From Alkalilimnicola ehrlichii (GTDB lineage Bacteria; Pseudomonadota; Gammaproteobacteria; Nitrococcales; AK92): DNA of 64,000 nt. Numbering within the stretch: position 1 is the stretch's first letter; each line of letters opens with the position of its first letter. Of the stretch, positions 10,652 to 23,028 are shown one piece after another. The stretch lies in the NCBI RefSeq assembly GCF_003399765.1, contig NZ_NFZV01000005.1, positions 1 to 64,000 of the forward strand, read 5' to 3'. The notes below the pieces were generated by a model. It searched no databases and was not told the DNA's origin. It saw nothing but the letters and a program-made list of their open reading frames with translations. The position numbers were made by a program, and so were the translations under genes.

Positions 10652-10685
10652 CTACGCGCCTTTCGCGGCGCGACGCGTAGTTTTT
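10652..10685 (+). terminator. Terminator-like hairpin between secY and rpmJ
   Basis: The arms CTACGCG (10652-10658) and CGCGTAG (10674-10680) pair perfectly, an inner GCGCC/GGCGC can pair too, and five T follow at 10681-10685. A second inverted repeat (CGGCGCG/CGCGCCG) lies just upstream. It may attenuate transcription from secY into the alpha genes. A processing role is also possible. Confidence 0.55.
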
Positions 10686-10697
10686 GGAGACGAAGCC

Positions 10698-10814
10698 ATG
10701 AAGGTACGTGCTTCTGTTAAGAAGATTTGCCGGAACTGCAAGATTATCCGGCGTAACGGCTCGGTGCGTGTTATTTGCAGCACCGACGCTCGTCATAAGC
10801 AACGACAGGGTTAA
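10698..10814 (+). CDS. rpmJ: 50S ribosomal protein L36
   Basis: The 38-residue protein reads [20 protein letters not shown] and ends DARHKQRQG. It is the zinc-ribbon form, with Cys residues at 11, 14 and 27 and a His at 33. GGAGACG precedes ATG 10698. The hairpin upstream may set its expression apart from secY. Confidence 0.97.
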   Translation: MKVRASVKKICRNCKIIRRNGSVRVICSTDARHKQRQG

Positions 10815-10889
10815 GTTGCCGCTTGAAGCGGCGCCTTTGTATTCGATAACATTGCGGGTTTTCCGCGAGCGGACTGGGAGATTGGGTTT

Positions 10890-11246
10890 ATGGCCCGTAT
10901 TGCTGGCGTAAACATACCCGACCACAAACACACTGTGATTTCGCTCACCTATATCTATGGCGTTGGGCGGAGCCGGGCGCAGGATATCTGCAAAGCGGTC
11001 GGAATTGCGCCTGAGCGTAAGATGAGGGAGCTGTCCGAGCAGGAGCTCGAGGCCCTTCGGAGTGAAGTCGGCAAGTATGTCGTCGAGGGTGACCTCCGGC
11101 GTAGCGTTGCCATGGATATTAAGCGTCTGATGGATCTTGGTAGTTACCGGGGCATTCGTCATCGGCGCGGTCTCCCGGTTCGTGGTCAGCGCACCCGTAC
11201 GAATGCTCGTACGCGTAAGGGTCCGCGGCGCGGTGCCGGCAAGTAA
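10890..11246 (+). CDS. rpsM: 30S ribosomal protein S13
   Basis: The 118-residue protein starts [20 protein letters not shown] and ends with the basic tail [17 protein letters not shown]13 contacts the P-site tRNA and the 50S in bridge B1. It is the first alpha-operon gene. The 75-nt gap upstream contains a small GCCGC/GCGGC hairpin (10818-10832) and is where an S4-type leader would be expected; I could not identify one. Confidence 0.98.
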   Translation: MARIAGVNIPDHKHTVISLTYIYGVGRSRAQDICKAVGIAPERKMRELSEQELEALRSEVGKYVVEGDLRRSVAMDIKRLMDLGSYRGIRHRRGLPVRGQRTRTNARTRKGPRRGAGK

Positions 11247-11286
11247 GGCTCTAGCATAGCTGCATAGCAACTGTAGGATTAAGGCG

Positions 11287-11682
11287 ATGGCGAAAGCTGC
11301 AAGCAGTTCGCGTGGTCGTAAACGCGCGAAACGTACCGTGGTCGACGGCGTGGCGCATATCCACGCGTCGTTCAATAACACAATTATTAGCATTACGGAT
11401 CGTCAGGGGAATTCGCTTTCCTGGGCGAGTGCCGGTGGCAGCGGTTTCCGCGGTTCGCGGAAGAGCACGCCCTTCGCGGCACAGGTGGCGTCGGAACGTG
11501 CGGGTCGGGCGGCGCTCGACTATGGCCTGAAGAACCTGGAAGTCCGGGTTAAGGGCCCAGGGCCGGGTCGCGAATCAGCGGTACGTGCGCTGAATAACGT
11601 AGGCTACCGCATTACGAATATTACGGACGTGACGCCGATCCCGCATAACGGTTGCCGTCCGCCGAAGAAACGTCGCGTCTGA
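11287..11682 (+). CDS. rpsK: 30S ribosomal protein S11
   Basis: The 131-residue protein has the S11 core [20 protein letters not shown] and the ending [17 protein letters not shown]11 lies on the 30S platform beside the mRNA exit. GATTAAGG precedes the ATG. The frame is intact. Confidence 0.98.
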   Translation: MAKAASSSRGRKRAKRTVVDGVAHIHASFNNTIISITDRQGNSLSWASAGGSGFRGSRKSTPFAAQVASERAGRAALDYGLKNLEVRVKGPGPGRESAVRALNNVGYRITNITDVTPIPHNGCRPPKKRRV

Positions 11683-11698
11683 CCCAGGGAGACGATTG

Positions 11699-12319
11699 AT
11701 GGCGAGGTATATTGGTCCTAAGTGCAAGCTGTCGCGTCGGGAAGGTACCGACCTTTTCCTTAAGAGCGGCATGCGTCCGCTCGACAGCAAATGCAAACTC
11801 GATACGCCGCCTGGCCAGCATGGCCAGCGTCGCGGTCGGACTTCCGACTACGGCTTGCAGCTGCGCGAGAAGCAGAAAGTTCGTCGTATTTACGGCATTC
11901 TGGAGAAGCAGTTCCGCAACTATTACGGTGAGGCCGCACGACGCAAAGGTGCGACGGGCGAGGTCTTGTTGCAGTTGCTGGAAGGTCGGCTGGATAACGT
12001 TGCTTACCGTATGGGCTTTGGCTCTACGCGGAGTGAGGCGCGTCAGCTAGTCGGTCATCGCGCGTTGCAGGTCAACGGCCAGGTTGTGAACATTCCGTCT
12101 TACCAGGTTAAGCCTGGTGACGTGGTGAGCGTTCGCGAAAAGGCGAAGAAGCAAGTCCGCATACAGGCGGCGCTGGAGATGGCGCAGCAGCAGGGTTTTG
12201 CTCAGTGGGTTGAGGTGGACACGAAGAAGATGGAGGGTACGTTGAAGGCCCTTCCGGATCGCAGCGATCTGTCCGCCGATATCAACGAATCCCTGATCGT
12301 CGAGCTTTACTCCAAGTAA
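11699..12319 (+). CDS. rpsD: 30S ribosomal protein S4
   Basis: The 206-residue protein begins [20 protein letters not shown] and contains the S4 RNA-binding domain (residues about 97-150, [20 protein letters not shown]). S4 nucleates 30S assembly and regulates the alpha operon in E. coli. ATG 11699 was preferred over an in-frame TTG at 11696 because GGGAGACG gives normal spacing. Confidence 0.98.
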   Translation: MARYIGPKCKLSRREGTDLFLKSGMRPLDSKCKLDTPPGQHGQRRGRTSDYGLQLREKQKVRRIYGILEKQFRNYYGEAARRKGATGEVLLQLLEGRLDNVAYRMGFGSTRSEARQLVGHRALQVNGQVVNIPSYQVKPGDVVSVREKAKKQVRIQAALEMAQQQGFAQWVEVDTKKMEGTLKALPDRSDLSADINESLIVELYSK

Positions 12320-12361
12320 AGGCTCTTTCGCGTACCGCTGGAATCGAGAGAGGAAGTGCCC

Positions 12362-13360
12362 ATGCAGGGTCTGTTTAAGGATTTCCTTAAGCCGCGAATT
12401 GTTGATGTTAATGCCCTCAGCGACCGGCATGCGAAGATCACGCTTGAGCCTTTGGAGAGGGGGTTCGGTCATACCTTAGGGAACGCCCTGCGGCGGGTGT
12501 TGCTCTCCTCCATGCCGGGCTATGCGGTGGTTGAAGCCGAGATCGAAGGCGTCCTGCATGAGTACACCGCGATCGAAGGTGTTCAGGAAGACGTTGTCGA
12601 TATTCTCCTGAATCTTAAGAACCTGGCGGTTCGTTTGCATTCGAAGGACGAGGCGACGCTGACGCTGGTCAAGCAAGGGCCAGGTGTGGTGACCGCGGGT
12701 GACATCGAGGTCGGACACGATGTCGAGATTAAGAATCCCGACATGGTGATCGCAAACCTGACCAAGGCCGAAGAACTGAAGATGACGCTTCGGGTGCGCA
12801 GTGGGCGGGGCTACGAGCCCGCCACTCAGCGTCGTGACGAAGAAGACCGTCCAATCGGCCGACTGCAACTGGACGCGAGCTTCAGTCCGATACGGCGCGT
12901 CGCTTATAACGTTGAGAGCGCGCGTGTCGAACAACGCACCGACTTAGATAAGTTGGTTATGGACATCGAGACTAATGGTGTCCTAGAGCCGGAAGAGGCG
13001 ATCCGCCTGGCAGCCGGCCTGTTGCGGGACCAGTTGTCTGTGTTTGTCGATTTGGAGGGCGGCGAGTTCGAGAGCGAGCCGGAGCGGAAAGAACCGGAGG
13101 TCGATCCTGTTCTGTTGCGTCCGATCGACGATTTAGAGCTGACGGTGCGCTCTGCTAACTGCTTGAAGGCGGAAAGCATTCACTACGTTGGCGATTTGGT
13201 CCAACGTACGGAAGTCGAGCTCTTGAAGACTCCGAATCTCGGTAAGAAATCGCTTACGGAGATCAAAGAGGTTTTGGCGTCCCATGGCCTGGCGCTGGGG
13301 ATGCGGCTGGAAAACTGGCCTCCCGCGGGATTAGGCGATAGGGATCAGGCTGCTGGTTGA
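12362..13360 (+). CDS. rpoA: RNA polymerase alpha subunit
   Basis: The 332-residue product has the N-terminal assembly domain ([20 protein letters not shown] near residue 33) and the C-terminal DNA- and activator-binding domain ([17 protein letters not shown], then [16 protein letters not shown]). The dimer scaffolds RNA polymerase assembly. AGGA at 12351-12354 supports ATG 12362 over the upstream GTG at 12356. It sits in the usual place between rpsD and rplQ. Confidence 0.98.
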   Translation: MQGLFKDFLKPRIVDVNALSDRHAKITLEPLERGFGHTLGNALRRVLLSSMPGYAVVEAEIEGVLHEYTAIEGVQEDVVDILLNLKNLAVRLHSKDEATLTLVKQGPGVVTAGDIEVGHDVEIKNPDMVIANLTKAEELKMTLRVRSGRGYEPATQRRDEEDRPIGRLQLDASFSPIRRVAYNVESARVEQRTDLDKLVMDIETNGVLEPEEAIRLAAGLLRDQLSVFVDLEGGEFESEPERKEPEVDPVLLRPIDDLELTVRSANCLKAESIHYVGDLVQRTEVELLKTPNLGKKSLTEIKEVLASHGLALGMRLENWPPAGLGDRDQAAG

Positions 13361-13409
13361 TCGCCTGGTTTGATTGCAGCGCCCGCTTTGGAACTGAAGG
13401 AAAGATATC

Positions 13410-13811
13410 ATGCGTCACCGTAAATCCGGACGACAGCTTAATCGGAATAGCAGCCATCGTAAGGCTATGTTCCGGAACATGGCCGCTTCGCTGCTGACTC
13501 ACGAAGCCATTAAAACCACGTTGCCCAAGGCTAAAGAGCTGCGGCGTGTGGCTGAACCGCTGATTACCCTCGGTAAAGAGGACAGCGTTGCCAACCGGCG
13601 GCTGGCTTTTGCGCGCCTGCGCGACAAAGAAGCTGTTGGCAAATTGTTCTCCGAGATTGGCCCGCGCTACAAAGAGCGGCCGGGTGGTTACCTGCGGATT
13701 TTGAAGTATGGCTATCGCGCCGGCGACAATGCGCCGATGGCTTACGTGGAGTTGGTTGACCGTCCGATGCCGGAAGCGGCTGAGGCGGAGAGTGCAGAAG
13801 CCGCAGAGTAA
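13410..13811 (+). CDS. rplQ: 50S ribosomal protein L17
   Basis: The 133-residue protein starts [20 protein letters not shown] and has [20 protein letters not shown] near residue 90, followed by an acidic tail rich in Ala and Glu. L17 lies at the tunnel exit. It closes the translation operon and is followed by a strong terminator. Confidence 0.98.
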   Translation: MRHRKSGRQLNRNSSHRKAMFRNMAASLLTHEAIKTTLPKAKELRRVAEPLITLGKEDSVANRRLAFARLRDKEAVGKLFSEIGPRYKERPGGYLRILKYGYRAGDNAPMAYVELVDRPMPEAAEAESAEAAE

Positions 13812-13815
13812 TTCG

Positions 13816-13833
13816 CGATAGGTAAACCTATCG
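13816..13833. repeat. Short perfect palindrome CGATAGG-N4-CCTATCG
   Basis: A 7-bp perfect inverted repeat with loop TAAA lies between the rplQ stop and its terminator. A nearly identical palindrome (CCGATAGG-ATA-CCTATCGG) occurs at 35828-35846. It may be a minor mRNA 3' structure; with only two copies it could be coincidence. Confidence 0.4.
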
Positions 13834-13846
13834 TATGAGCCGAACG

Positions 13847-13883
13847 AAACCGGGGCGTCGGGAACGATGCTCCGGTTTTTTTT
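13847..13883 (+). terminator. Intrinsic terminator of the ribosomal operon
   Basis: A 14-bp stem (AAACCGGGGCGTCG with its partner CGATGCTCCGGTTT, two G-U pairs) closes on a GGAA tetraloop and is followed by eight T at 13876-13883. This is a textbook Rho-independent terminator after rplQ. Confidence 0.93.
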
Positions 13884-13904
13884 GCCTGTTAGGTGGGCTT
13901 AAGC

Positions 13905-14630
13905 ATGTTCGTTCTGTTTACGGATTTTGGCTGGGAGGGGCCTTACATTGGCCAGATGAAGGCGCTCTTATCGGCTAGCTCGGCAGCGCCGATAGTCGAT
14001 TTGATGCATGATGCGCCGATGTTCGATGCTCTGCATTCCGGCTATTTACTCAAGGCTTATAGCGCGGCCTTGCCGCAGAGGGCGATCGTCATAGCGGTGG
14101 TGGATCCAGGCGTAGGTGGAGCTAGAAAGGCGCTGGCGGTGATGGCTGATGGGCGTTGGTACCTAGGGCCTGATAATGGACTTTTGGCGCCGATTATCAA
14201 GGGTGCCGAGCATGTCCGAATACTTGAATTGGACGTGCCCGAAGGGGCGTCGGACAGCTTCCACGGCCGAGATCTGTTTTGTCCGGCTGCTGTTGCCATC
14301 GCCAACGGGGTGCAGCCTCAGGGGGCGGAATGTGCGGCGGGGCAGTTGGTCGGCATCGGCTGGCCAAGTGTTTGTTTCGAGATCTGTTATGTGGACAAGT
14401 TTGGGAATGCCATTACCGGCATTCCGAGTCATGCCGTTGCGGCTGACGGTTTGCTTTGGGTTGGGAAGCGTTTGCTGAGGTACGCTCGTACCTTTTGCGA
14501 AGTTCAGAAGGGGGAGGCTTTTTGGTACCACAACTCCTCGGGGTTGGTTGAGGTGGCGGTGGCCGAAGGTAGCGCAGCGGAAACGCTTGGCCTTGAGATA
14601 GGTTCCCGGGTCGATATGGTCAGGCGTTGA
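13905..14630 (+). CDS. SAM hydroxide adenosyltransferase (DUF62 family)
   Basis: This 241-residue protein has the N-terminal FTDFGWEGPYIGQMKA motif (about residues 4-19), the VVDPGVGG motif near residue 64 and the later GPDNG segment, which together mark the SAM hydroxide adenosyltransferase (SAM hydrolase, DUF62) family related to fluorinase and chlorinase. Characterised members split SAM with water into adenosine and methionine; the physiological role is unclear. No halide-enzyme signature loop is evident. AGGTGG at 13891-13896 supports ATG 13905. It stands alone after the ribosomal terminator. Confidence 0.87.
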   Translation: MFVLFTDFGWEGPYIGQMKALLSASSAAPIVDLMHDAPMFDALHSGYLLKAYSAALPQRAIVIAVVDPGVGGARKALAVMADGRWYLGPDNGLLAPIIKGAEHVRILELDVPEGASDSFHGRDLFCPAAVAIANGVQPQGAECAAGQLVGIGWPSVCFEICYVDKFGNAITGIPSHAVAADGLLWVGKRLLRYARTFCEVQKGEAFWYHNSSGLVEVAVAEGSAAETLGLEIGSRVDMVRR

Positions 14631-14739
14631 TAGGTGCGTTTGCGACCTGTTGTAGGTCTTAGCAAAGGCTTGCGGTGAAAGAAGTGTGCCTTATATACCC
14701 AAGCTTCGTAGACAGAAAAATGTGGCACAGGTCATGTTC

Positions 14740-14748
14740 TGGTACAAT
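14740..14748 (+). promoter_or_regulatory. Candidate extended -10 promoter for mdh
   Basis: TGGTACAAT at 14740-14748 fits an extended -10 element 111 bases before the mdh start. I see no good -35 hexamer 16-18 bases upstream. The 229-base gap between the SAM hydrolase gene and mdh otherwise holds only a weak GACCT/AGGTC repeat near 14645. Confidence 0.42.
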
Positions 14749-14859
14749 GCCCGCCGGCCTGCACCTGTCCGTATGTGGCTCGTATGACGTTCGCGAAGGT
14801 TAGGCGGGGCCATGCAGGATGAGGAAGCAAGTACAAGTTCAATCTGAAGGAGATTGTCG

Positions 14860-15840
14860 ATGAAAGCACCTGTACGGGTTGCCGTCACTGGCGCGGCTGG
14901 GCAGATCGGTTATAGCTTACTGTTTCGGGTCGCCGCTGGCGATATGCTGGGTAAGGATCAGCCGGTTATCTTACAACTGCTAGAGATTACTCCGGCGTTG
15001 GAAGCGTTGCGCGGCGTTGTGATGGAGCTTGAGGACTGCGCGTTCCCGCTGTTGGCTGGCATTACGACTAGCGATAAAGCGGAGGAGGCGTTCAAGGACG
15101 CTGATTATGCGCTACTGGTCGGTGCGCGTCCGCGCGGTCCGGGTATGGAGCGTAAAGACCTGTTGGAAGCTAATGCAGCGATTTTCTCCGCTCAGGGTAA
15201 AGCACTGAACGATGTAGCTAGCCGAAACGTTCGCGTTTTGGTCGTTGGCAACCCGGCAAACACCAATGCTTTGATCGCTCAGCGTAATGCGCCGGACCTC
15301 GATCCGCGTTGTTTCACCGCCATGACGCGGTTGGATCACAACCGTGCTCTGGCGCAATTGGCTAACAAAGCCGGCTGCCATTCCAACGACATCAAGAAAA
15401 TGACGATTTGGGGCAACCATTCGGCGACGCAGTATCCTGATATCAGCAATGCGCTGGTTAACGGTAAGTCGGCTGCCGATTTGGTCGACGAGGCTTGGTT
15501 GGTCGACGACTTTATTCCGACCGTACAACAGCGTGGTGCGGCAATCATCAAGGCCCGTGGGCAGTCCAGTGCTGCATCGGCGGCGTCCGCTGCGATCGAC
15601 CACATGCGCACTTGGGCGCTAGGCACCGAGGACGGCGATTGGACCAGCATGGGTATTCCGTCCGACGGCAGCTACGGCATCGAGGAGGGGCTTATTTACT
15701 CCTTCCCGGTCACCGTTAAAGACGGTAAGTACGAAATTGTGCAAGGTCTGGAAATCAGCGAGTTCAGCCGCGAGCGGATGACGGTTACCGAACAGGAGCT
15801 GAAAGAAGAGCGCGACGGCGTTAGCCACTTGTTGCCGTAA
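14860..15840 (+). CDS. mdh: Malate dehydrogenase
   Basis: The 326-residue protein has the Rossmann motif [20 protein letters not shown] at the N-terminus, the substrate-binding loop [13 protein letters not shown] near residue 92, GNPANTNA near 130 and the catalytic His in [11 protein letters not shown] near 187. It interconverts malate and oxaloacetate with NAD in the TCA cycle. The long form with [13 protein letters not shown] belongs to the group shared by many proteobacteria and by chloroplast-type enzymes. AAGGAG at 14847-14852 sets the start. Confidence 0.96.
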   Translation: MKAPVRVAVTGAAGQIGYSLLFRVAAGDMLGKDQPVILQLLEITPALEALRGVVMELEDCAFPLLAGITTSDKAEEAFKDADYALLVGARPRGPGMERKDLLEANAAIFSAQGKALNDVASRNVRVLVVGNPANTNALIAQRNAPDLDPRCFTAMTRLDHNRALAQLANKAGCHSNDIKKMTIWGNHSATQYPDISNALVNGKSAADLVDEAWLVDDFIPTVQQRGAAIIKARGQSSAASAASAAIDHMRTWALGTEDGDWTSMGIPSDGSYGIEEGLIYSFPVTVKDGKYEIVQGLEISEFSRERMTVTEQELKEERDGVSHLLP

Positions 15841-15877
15841 GCGATACGTACGATTCGCGAAAGAAAAAGAAGGCGCC

Positions 15878-18735
<2,858 letters not shown>

Positions 18736-18926
18736 GCAGTTTCCCGTCGTTTCGGCGACCTGATAGTATACTGCACCGCAGCTTGGCTTTCGTGGTGTTT
18801 TCTCCTCTCGACGGAAAGCCCGCGACCAAATATCCACTGATGCAACTGACAAGCGCCCAGAGTTCGGCTCTGGCTAGCGCCGGAAATCAATTCGTGAGTT
18901 CAACCAGGCAAACCCCGCGCAACCCG

Positions 18927-20140
18927 ATGACCGCCCGCGAGCGTCGCGCTACTTTGGGCCTCGCCTCCGTTTTTTCGATGCGGATGCTGGGGCTGTTTCT
19001 CGTCCTGCCCGTATTCGCACTGTATGCGCACGAACTGGCGGGCGCGACGCCGATGATGATCGGCTTGGCCATCGGCGCGTATGGTCTAACGCAAGCTCTA
19101 TTGCAGATACCGCTCGGTATGGCCTCCGATCGTTGGGGGCGGCGCCCTGTGATCGTCGCCGGCTTGCTTTTGTTTGCGTTGGGTAGCGTTGTCGCAGCTC
19201 TCTCCGAAAGTATCTACGGCGTTATCGCCGGTCGTGCGCTACAGGGGACGGGCGCGGTCGCGGCAGCGGCGATGGCAATGGCGGCAGATCTGACGCGCGA
19301 TTCGCAGCGCACCAAAATCATGGCGGTAATAGGCATAAGTATCGGCTTTTCATTCCTATTGGCCTTGATGCTGGGCCCCGTCATCGCCGGTTGGTGGGGC
19401 TTGTCCGGTGTGTTTTGGTTTACGGCGGTGATGGCCCTGGCGGGTATCGGGGTGATGTATCTTCTGGTGCCGACGCCGGAGCAGGCGCCGGCGCGGCGGG
19501 TATGGCTGTGTCGGAGCAAGGGCGGCTATGGGCCGTGTTTAAAGAGCCGAACCTGTTTCGGCTGGACAGTGGGATTTTCGTACTGCATTTAATACTGACC
19601 GCGAGCTTTGTCGTTATGCCGATTGCTTTACGCGATCAGTTGGGTGTGGCGGACAATGCGCACTGGCGGGTGTATATCCCCGTACTCCTGGCTTCTGTGG
19701 TCGGCATGGTGCCTCTGTTGGCGCTCGGTGAGCGGCGTCGGCAAATGCACCGCCTATTGGGTTATGTCGTACTAATGTTAGCCGCGGCGTCGTTCCTTTT
19801 GGCGTTTTCCGTTACCGCTGGCGTTGCTTGGCTTTGGTTCGCCCTTTGGCTGTATTTCGTCGCATTTAACACGCTTGAGGCCAGTTTGCCTTCCATGGTG
19901 TCCCGTTATGCGCCGCTGGAAGCGAAAGGGGCGGCCATGGGCGTTTATTCAACCTCGCAGTTCTTCGGCGCTTTCGTGGGCGGTGTGGCCGGTGGCGGAC
20001 TGTATACGGGGCTTGGCATCGAAGGTGTGTTCGCCTTCTGTGGCGTGATAGCTCTGGGCTGGTTCTTTCTGGCCCGGGGATTGTCCGCACCGGTGCAGAC
20101 AGAATTGGCGGAAGCGGTTATTGGCGACGTTAAGCGGTAA
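18927..20140 (+). CDS. MFS transporter, frame broken once
   Basis: Two overlapping frames together form one 12-helix major facilitator. The first has the opening helix MRMLGLFLVLPVFALY, motif A GMASDRWGRRPV near residue 70 and five or six helices. The second, from SEQGRLWAVFKEPNLFRL, has the remaining helices. One extra G in GGG at 19498-19500 joins them into about 404 residues. It resembles the sugar or drug exporters commonly found between uvrA and ssb in gammaproteobacteria; the substrate is unknown. ATG 18840 would give a longer N-terminus, but MTARERRATLGLA at 18927 looks like the family start. Confidence 0.83.
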
Positions 20141-20173
20141 GCCCGCATAACGATAGACCGTAACGTTATATCT

Positions 20174-20192
20174 AGCGCCGTTATAAGGCGCT
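20174..20192 (+). terminator. Weak hairpin after the MFS gene
   Basis: AGCGCC and GGCGCT form a 6-bp stem with loop GTTATAA, 34 bases after the MFS stop. There is no T run behind it, so terminator function is uncertain. Confidence 0.35.
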
Positions 20193-20250
20193 GAGCGTAA
20201 TGTAAAATGCACGGCATTATTTGTCCTCGGAGAGCGGGCAAGGGTGTTCG

Positions 20251-20282
20251 GGCCTCCCTGGCAGAACGCTAACAGGGAGGCC
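20251..20282 (+). promoter_or_regulatory. Structured leader upstream of cysC
   Basis: The 233-base gap before cysC contains a perfect 10-bp inverted repeat (GGCCTCCCTG and CAGGGAGGCC) with a 12-base loop, followed by a smaller GGTGT/ACACC pair near 20291-20330. No T run follows, so it is not a plain terminator. It could be a 5' UTR control element for the cysC-sat operon. I do not recognise a known riboswitch. Confidence 0.45.
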
Positions 20283-20373
20283 GACTCCTTCGGTGTGCTG
20301 CGCCGCTCGACGAGAGGTCGGAACACCTGGTAGGCGTCGTATCAACGGCCTGACAACAATGGAGAGCGATGAC

Positions 20374-21015
20374 ATGGCAGAACAAAAAGCGACCAACGTG
20401 CACTGGCACGAGGGAGAAGTGACGCGCGCTGAACGCAATCGCCTGCTAGGCCAAAAAGGCGCCACGCTGTGGTTTACCGGACTCTCCGGAAGTGGCAAGA
20501 GTACGGTGGCTGTTGCTTTGGAGAAGGTGCTGACCGAACGCGGGCACCTCACCTACCGGCTCGACGGCGACAACGTGCGTATGGGTATCAACAAAAACCT
20601 GGGTTTCTCTGCCGAGGACCGGGCCGAAAATATCCGTCGCATTGGCGAGGTCGCCAAGCTCTTCGTCGACACCGGCGTGATCGTGCTGTCCAGTTTCGTC
20701 AGCCCCTACCGGGAAGACCGCGATAACGTCCGCGCTTTGCACGAGGCTGGAGACATGGATTTCATTGAAGTCTTCGTCGATGTGCCGCTGGAAGAGGCCG
20801 AGCGGCGCGACCCGAAAGGGTTGTACAAAAAAGCGCGTGCCGGCGAGATCAAAAACTTTACCGGTATCGATGACCCCTACGAGCCGCCGCTCAAGCCGGA
20901 AATCGTACTCAAGAGCCAGGAAATGAGCTTGGAAGAAGAAGTGACCCTGCTACTCGAGTTGCTCGAACAGAGGGGCATCATCGGCCAGGCCAGCGGCAAG
21001 GTTGTTGCCAGCTAA
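20374..21015 (+). CDS. cysC: Adenylylsulfate (APS) kinase
   Basis: The 213-residue product has the P-loop [15 protein letters not shown] near residue 33, the DGDNVRMGINKNLGFS motif and the lid region PYREDRDNVR with KGLYKKARAGEIKNFTG, all typical of CysC. It phosphorylates APS to PAPS, the sulfate donor for sulfotransferases. GGAG at 20361-20364 supports ATG 20374; ATG 20359 is an alternative. sat follows after 17 nt, making a two-gene PAPS operon. No cysH reductase is adjacent. Confidence 0.95.
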   Translation: MAEQKATNVHWHEGEVTRAERNRLLGQKGATLWFTGLSGSGKSTVAVALEKVLTERGHLTYRLDGDNVRMGINKNLGFSAEDRAENIRRIGEVAKLFVDTGVIVLSSFVSPYREDRDNVRALHEAGDMDFIEVFVDVPLEEAERRDPKGLYKKARAGEIKNFTGIDDPYEPPLKPEIVLKSQEMSLEEEVTLLLELLEQRGIIGQASGKVVAS

Positions 21016-21032
21016 ACGGGAGATAAACACGA

Positions 21033-22223
21033 ATGATCAAACCCCACGGATCCGATCAACTCAAGCCTTTGTTCGTTTACGACACGGAGCGTCATCACGC
21101 GCTGGTTGCGGAGGCAGAAAGTCTGCCTTCCTTGCTGCTGAACTCGGCCGCTGCCGCTAATGCCGTGATGCTCGGCGGCGGCTACTTCAATCCGCTGGAA
21201 GGTTACATGAACCTGGCCGATGCGCTGAGCGTGGCCGAAAAGCTCCAGACCACCGACGGATTGTTCTGGCCGGTGCCGGTCGTTAACCTCACCCAGGATG
21301 TCAGCGGTATCGAAGGCGCCAAGCGCATTGCCCTGCGCGATCCCAACGTCGAAGGCAATCCTGTGCTGGCGGTTATGGACGTCGACGCCATCGAGGATGT
21401 CAGCGCCGAGCAGATCGACTTCATGGCCGAGAGAATCTTCGGCACCCTCGACCCGGAGCACCCGGGCGTGGCGACCTTTAAAGGCCTGGGTAATAAACTG
21501 TTGTCGGGCAAGATCGAGGTGTTGAACTTCAGCTACTTCCAGACCGACTTCCCGGATACTTTCCGCACCGCCGTCGAAATCCGCAACGAAATCAAAGAGC
21601 GCGGCTGGAACAAAGTGGTTGCCTTTCAGACCCGCAACCCGATGCACCGCGCGCACGAAGAGCTGTGCCGCATGGCCCAAGAGCGCCTAGGGGCGGACGG
21701 TATTGTGATCCATATGCTGCTTGGTAAGCTCAAGCCCGGCGACATTCCGGCTCCGGTGCGCGATGCCTGCATCCGCAAAATGGTAGAAGTATATTTCCCG
21801 CCCAACACGGCCATGATTACCGGCTACGGCTTCGATATGCTCTATGCTGGCCCGCGGGAGGCCGTGCTGCACGCCGTGTTCCGCCAGAACATGGGGGCCA
21901 CGCACTTGATCGTCGGGCGCGATCACGCGGGTGTGGGCGACTATTATGGGCCGTTCGACGCGCAGACGATTTTCGACGAGCAGGTTCCGGCCGGCGCCTT
22001 GGAAATCGACATCTTCCGTGCCGATCACACCGCCTACTCGAAGAAGCTCGACCGCGTGGTTATGATGAACGAAGCGCCGGACCACAGCAAAGAGGACTTC
22101 GTCCTCCTATCCGGTACCAAGGTGCGGGAAATGCTCAGCCAGGGCATTGCTCCGCCGCCGGAATTCTCCCGCCCGGAAGTGGCGGAAATCCTCATGCAGC
22201 ATTATCAAGCTACTCAAAGCTAA
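21033..22223 (+). CDS. sat: Sulfate adenylyltransferase (ATP sulfurylase, homomeric Sat type)
   Basis: This 396-residue enzyme has an N-terminal PUA-like domain, the catalytic AFQTRNPMHRAHEE motif near residue 198 and the GRDHAGVGDYYG motif near residue 290. It makes APS from ATP and sulfate, or runs in reverse in sulfur oxidisers. It is the single-chain type, not the CysD/CysN heterodimer usual in assimilatory gammaproteobacteria. Pairing with cysC points to PAPS synthesis. The high-GC sequence and frame are intact. Confidence 0.95.
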   Translation: MIKPHGSDQLKPLFVYDTERHHALVAEAESLPSLLLNSAAAANAVMLGGGYFNPLEGYMNLADALSVAEKLQTTDGLFWPVPVVNLTQDVSGIEGAKRIALRDPNVEGNPVLAVMDVDAIEDVSAEQIDFMAERIFGTLDPEHPGVATFKGLGNKLLSGKIEVLNFSYFQTDFPDTFRTAVEIRNEIKERGWNKVVAFQTRNPMHRAHEELCRMAQERLGADGIVIHMLLGKLKPGDIPAPVRDACIRKMVEVYFPPNTAMITGYGFDMLYAGPREAVLHAVFRQNMGATHLIVGRDHAGVGDYYGPFDAQTIFDEQVPAGALEIDIFRADHTAYSKKLDRVVMMNEAPDHSKEDFVLLSGTKVREMLSQGIAPPPEFSRPEVAEILMQHYQATQS

Positions 22224-22251
22224 GCCTGCTGCATTTATAATCGCAGCGTTC

Positions 22252-22282
22252 AGGGGCGGGTACCAACACAGTGCCTGCCCCT
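22252..22282 (+). terminator. Probable terminator after sat
   Basis: AGGGGCGGG (22252-22260) pairs with CCTGCCCCT (22274-22282) over nine positions including one G-U pair, with a 13-base loop. Only a short T-rich stretch follows, so confidence is moderate. Confidence 0.5.
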
Positions 22283-22317
22283 TGTTGTTACTGGCGGCGC
22301 ACTATTCGTTATTAGAG

Positions 22318-22333
22318 CTGTCATAATATACAG
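22318..22333. promoter_or_regulatory. LexA (SOS) box upstream of ssb
   Basis: CTGTCATAATATACAG matches the LexA consensus CTGT-N8-ACAG exactly, with an AT-rich spacer. It lies 103 bases before the ssb start and points to SOS control of ssb, as known in E. coli, where uvrA and ssb share the box. Confidence 0.8.
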
Positions 22334-22435
22334 TAGTGTTGCTGAGCAGCCGATAGCGCTAAACTCGTCACATTCGTATTCGGAGGCTGAAGGCGGCGTT
22401 CTTCAGTTCCATTTTCTGAACTCAAGGAGGCTTTC

Positions 22436-22948
22436 ATGGCCAGCAGGGGCGTGAATAAGGTCATATTGATCGGTAACCTCGGACGCGATCCGGAGGTCCG
22501 CTACATGCCCAGCGGAAGCGCGGTAACCAACATCGCGGTGGCGACCTCCGAGACCTGGCGCGATAAACAAACCGGCGAACAGCAAGAGCGTACCGAGTGG
22601 CACAATGTAGTGTTCTTCAACCGTTTGGCAGAAATCGCCGGGGAGTATCTGCGGAAAGGCTCCAAAGTCTATCTGGAAGGTAGCCTGCGGACTCGCAAAT
22701 GGCAGGATCGCGAAGGCCGCGACCGCTACACCACCGAGATTGTCGCCAGCGAAATGCAAATGCTCGACGGCCGCGGAGGCAGCGGTGGTGGAGGGGGCGG
22801 TGGCGGAGGCTATCAAACCCAACAACAGCCGCCGCAGTACGATGACGGTTACGGCCAGCCGAGCGGTGGCAACCAGGGCGGCGGTCAGCGGCAAGCCCCG
22901 CAGCAACAACCGCCGGTTGATGATTTCGACGACGATATCCCGTTCTAG
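22436..22948 (+). CDS. ssb: Single-stranded DNA-binding protein
   Basis: The 170-residue protein has the OB fold ([40 protein letters not shown]), a Gly-rich and then Gln-rich flexible linker from about residue 112, and the acidic C-terminal tip DDFDDDIPF that recruits repair and replication partners. CAAGGAGG lies 8-14 bases before the ATG. A LexA box upstream fits its role in DNA repair. Confidence 0.97.
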   Translation: MASRGVNKVILIGNLGRDPEVRYMPSGSAVTNIAVATSETWRDKQTGEQQERTEWHNVVFFNRLAEIAGEYLRKGSKVYLEGSLRTRKWQDREGRDRYTTEIVASEMQMLDGRGGSGGGGGGGGGYQTQQQPPQYDDGYGQPSGGNQGGGQRQAPQQQPPVDDFDDDIPF

Positions 22949-22988
22949 TGAGTACCTTTTGTAGGTTTTGTTGATGATGCATATAAAG

Positions 22989-23004
22989 CCCCGCTTTTGC
23001 GGGG
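22989..23004. terminator. Hairpin between ssb and the NRPS operon
   Basis: CCCCGC-TTTT-GCGGGG is a perfect 6-bp stem between two convergent units. On the minus strand it is followed by C-TTT-ATAT, so it better fits the end of the NRPS transcript; on the plus strand no T run follows. Confidence 0.5.
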
Positions 23005-23028
23005 TGGTCCTGCAGCTATTTTCCGGTG

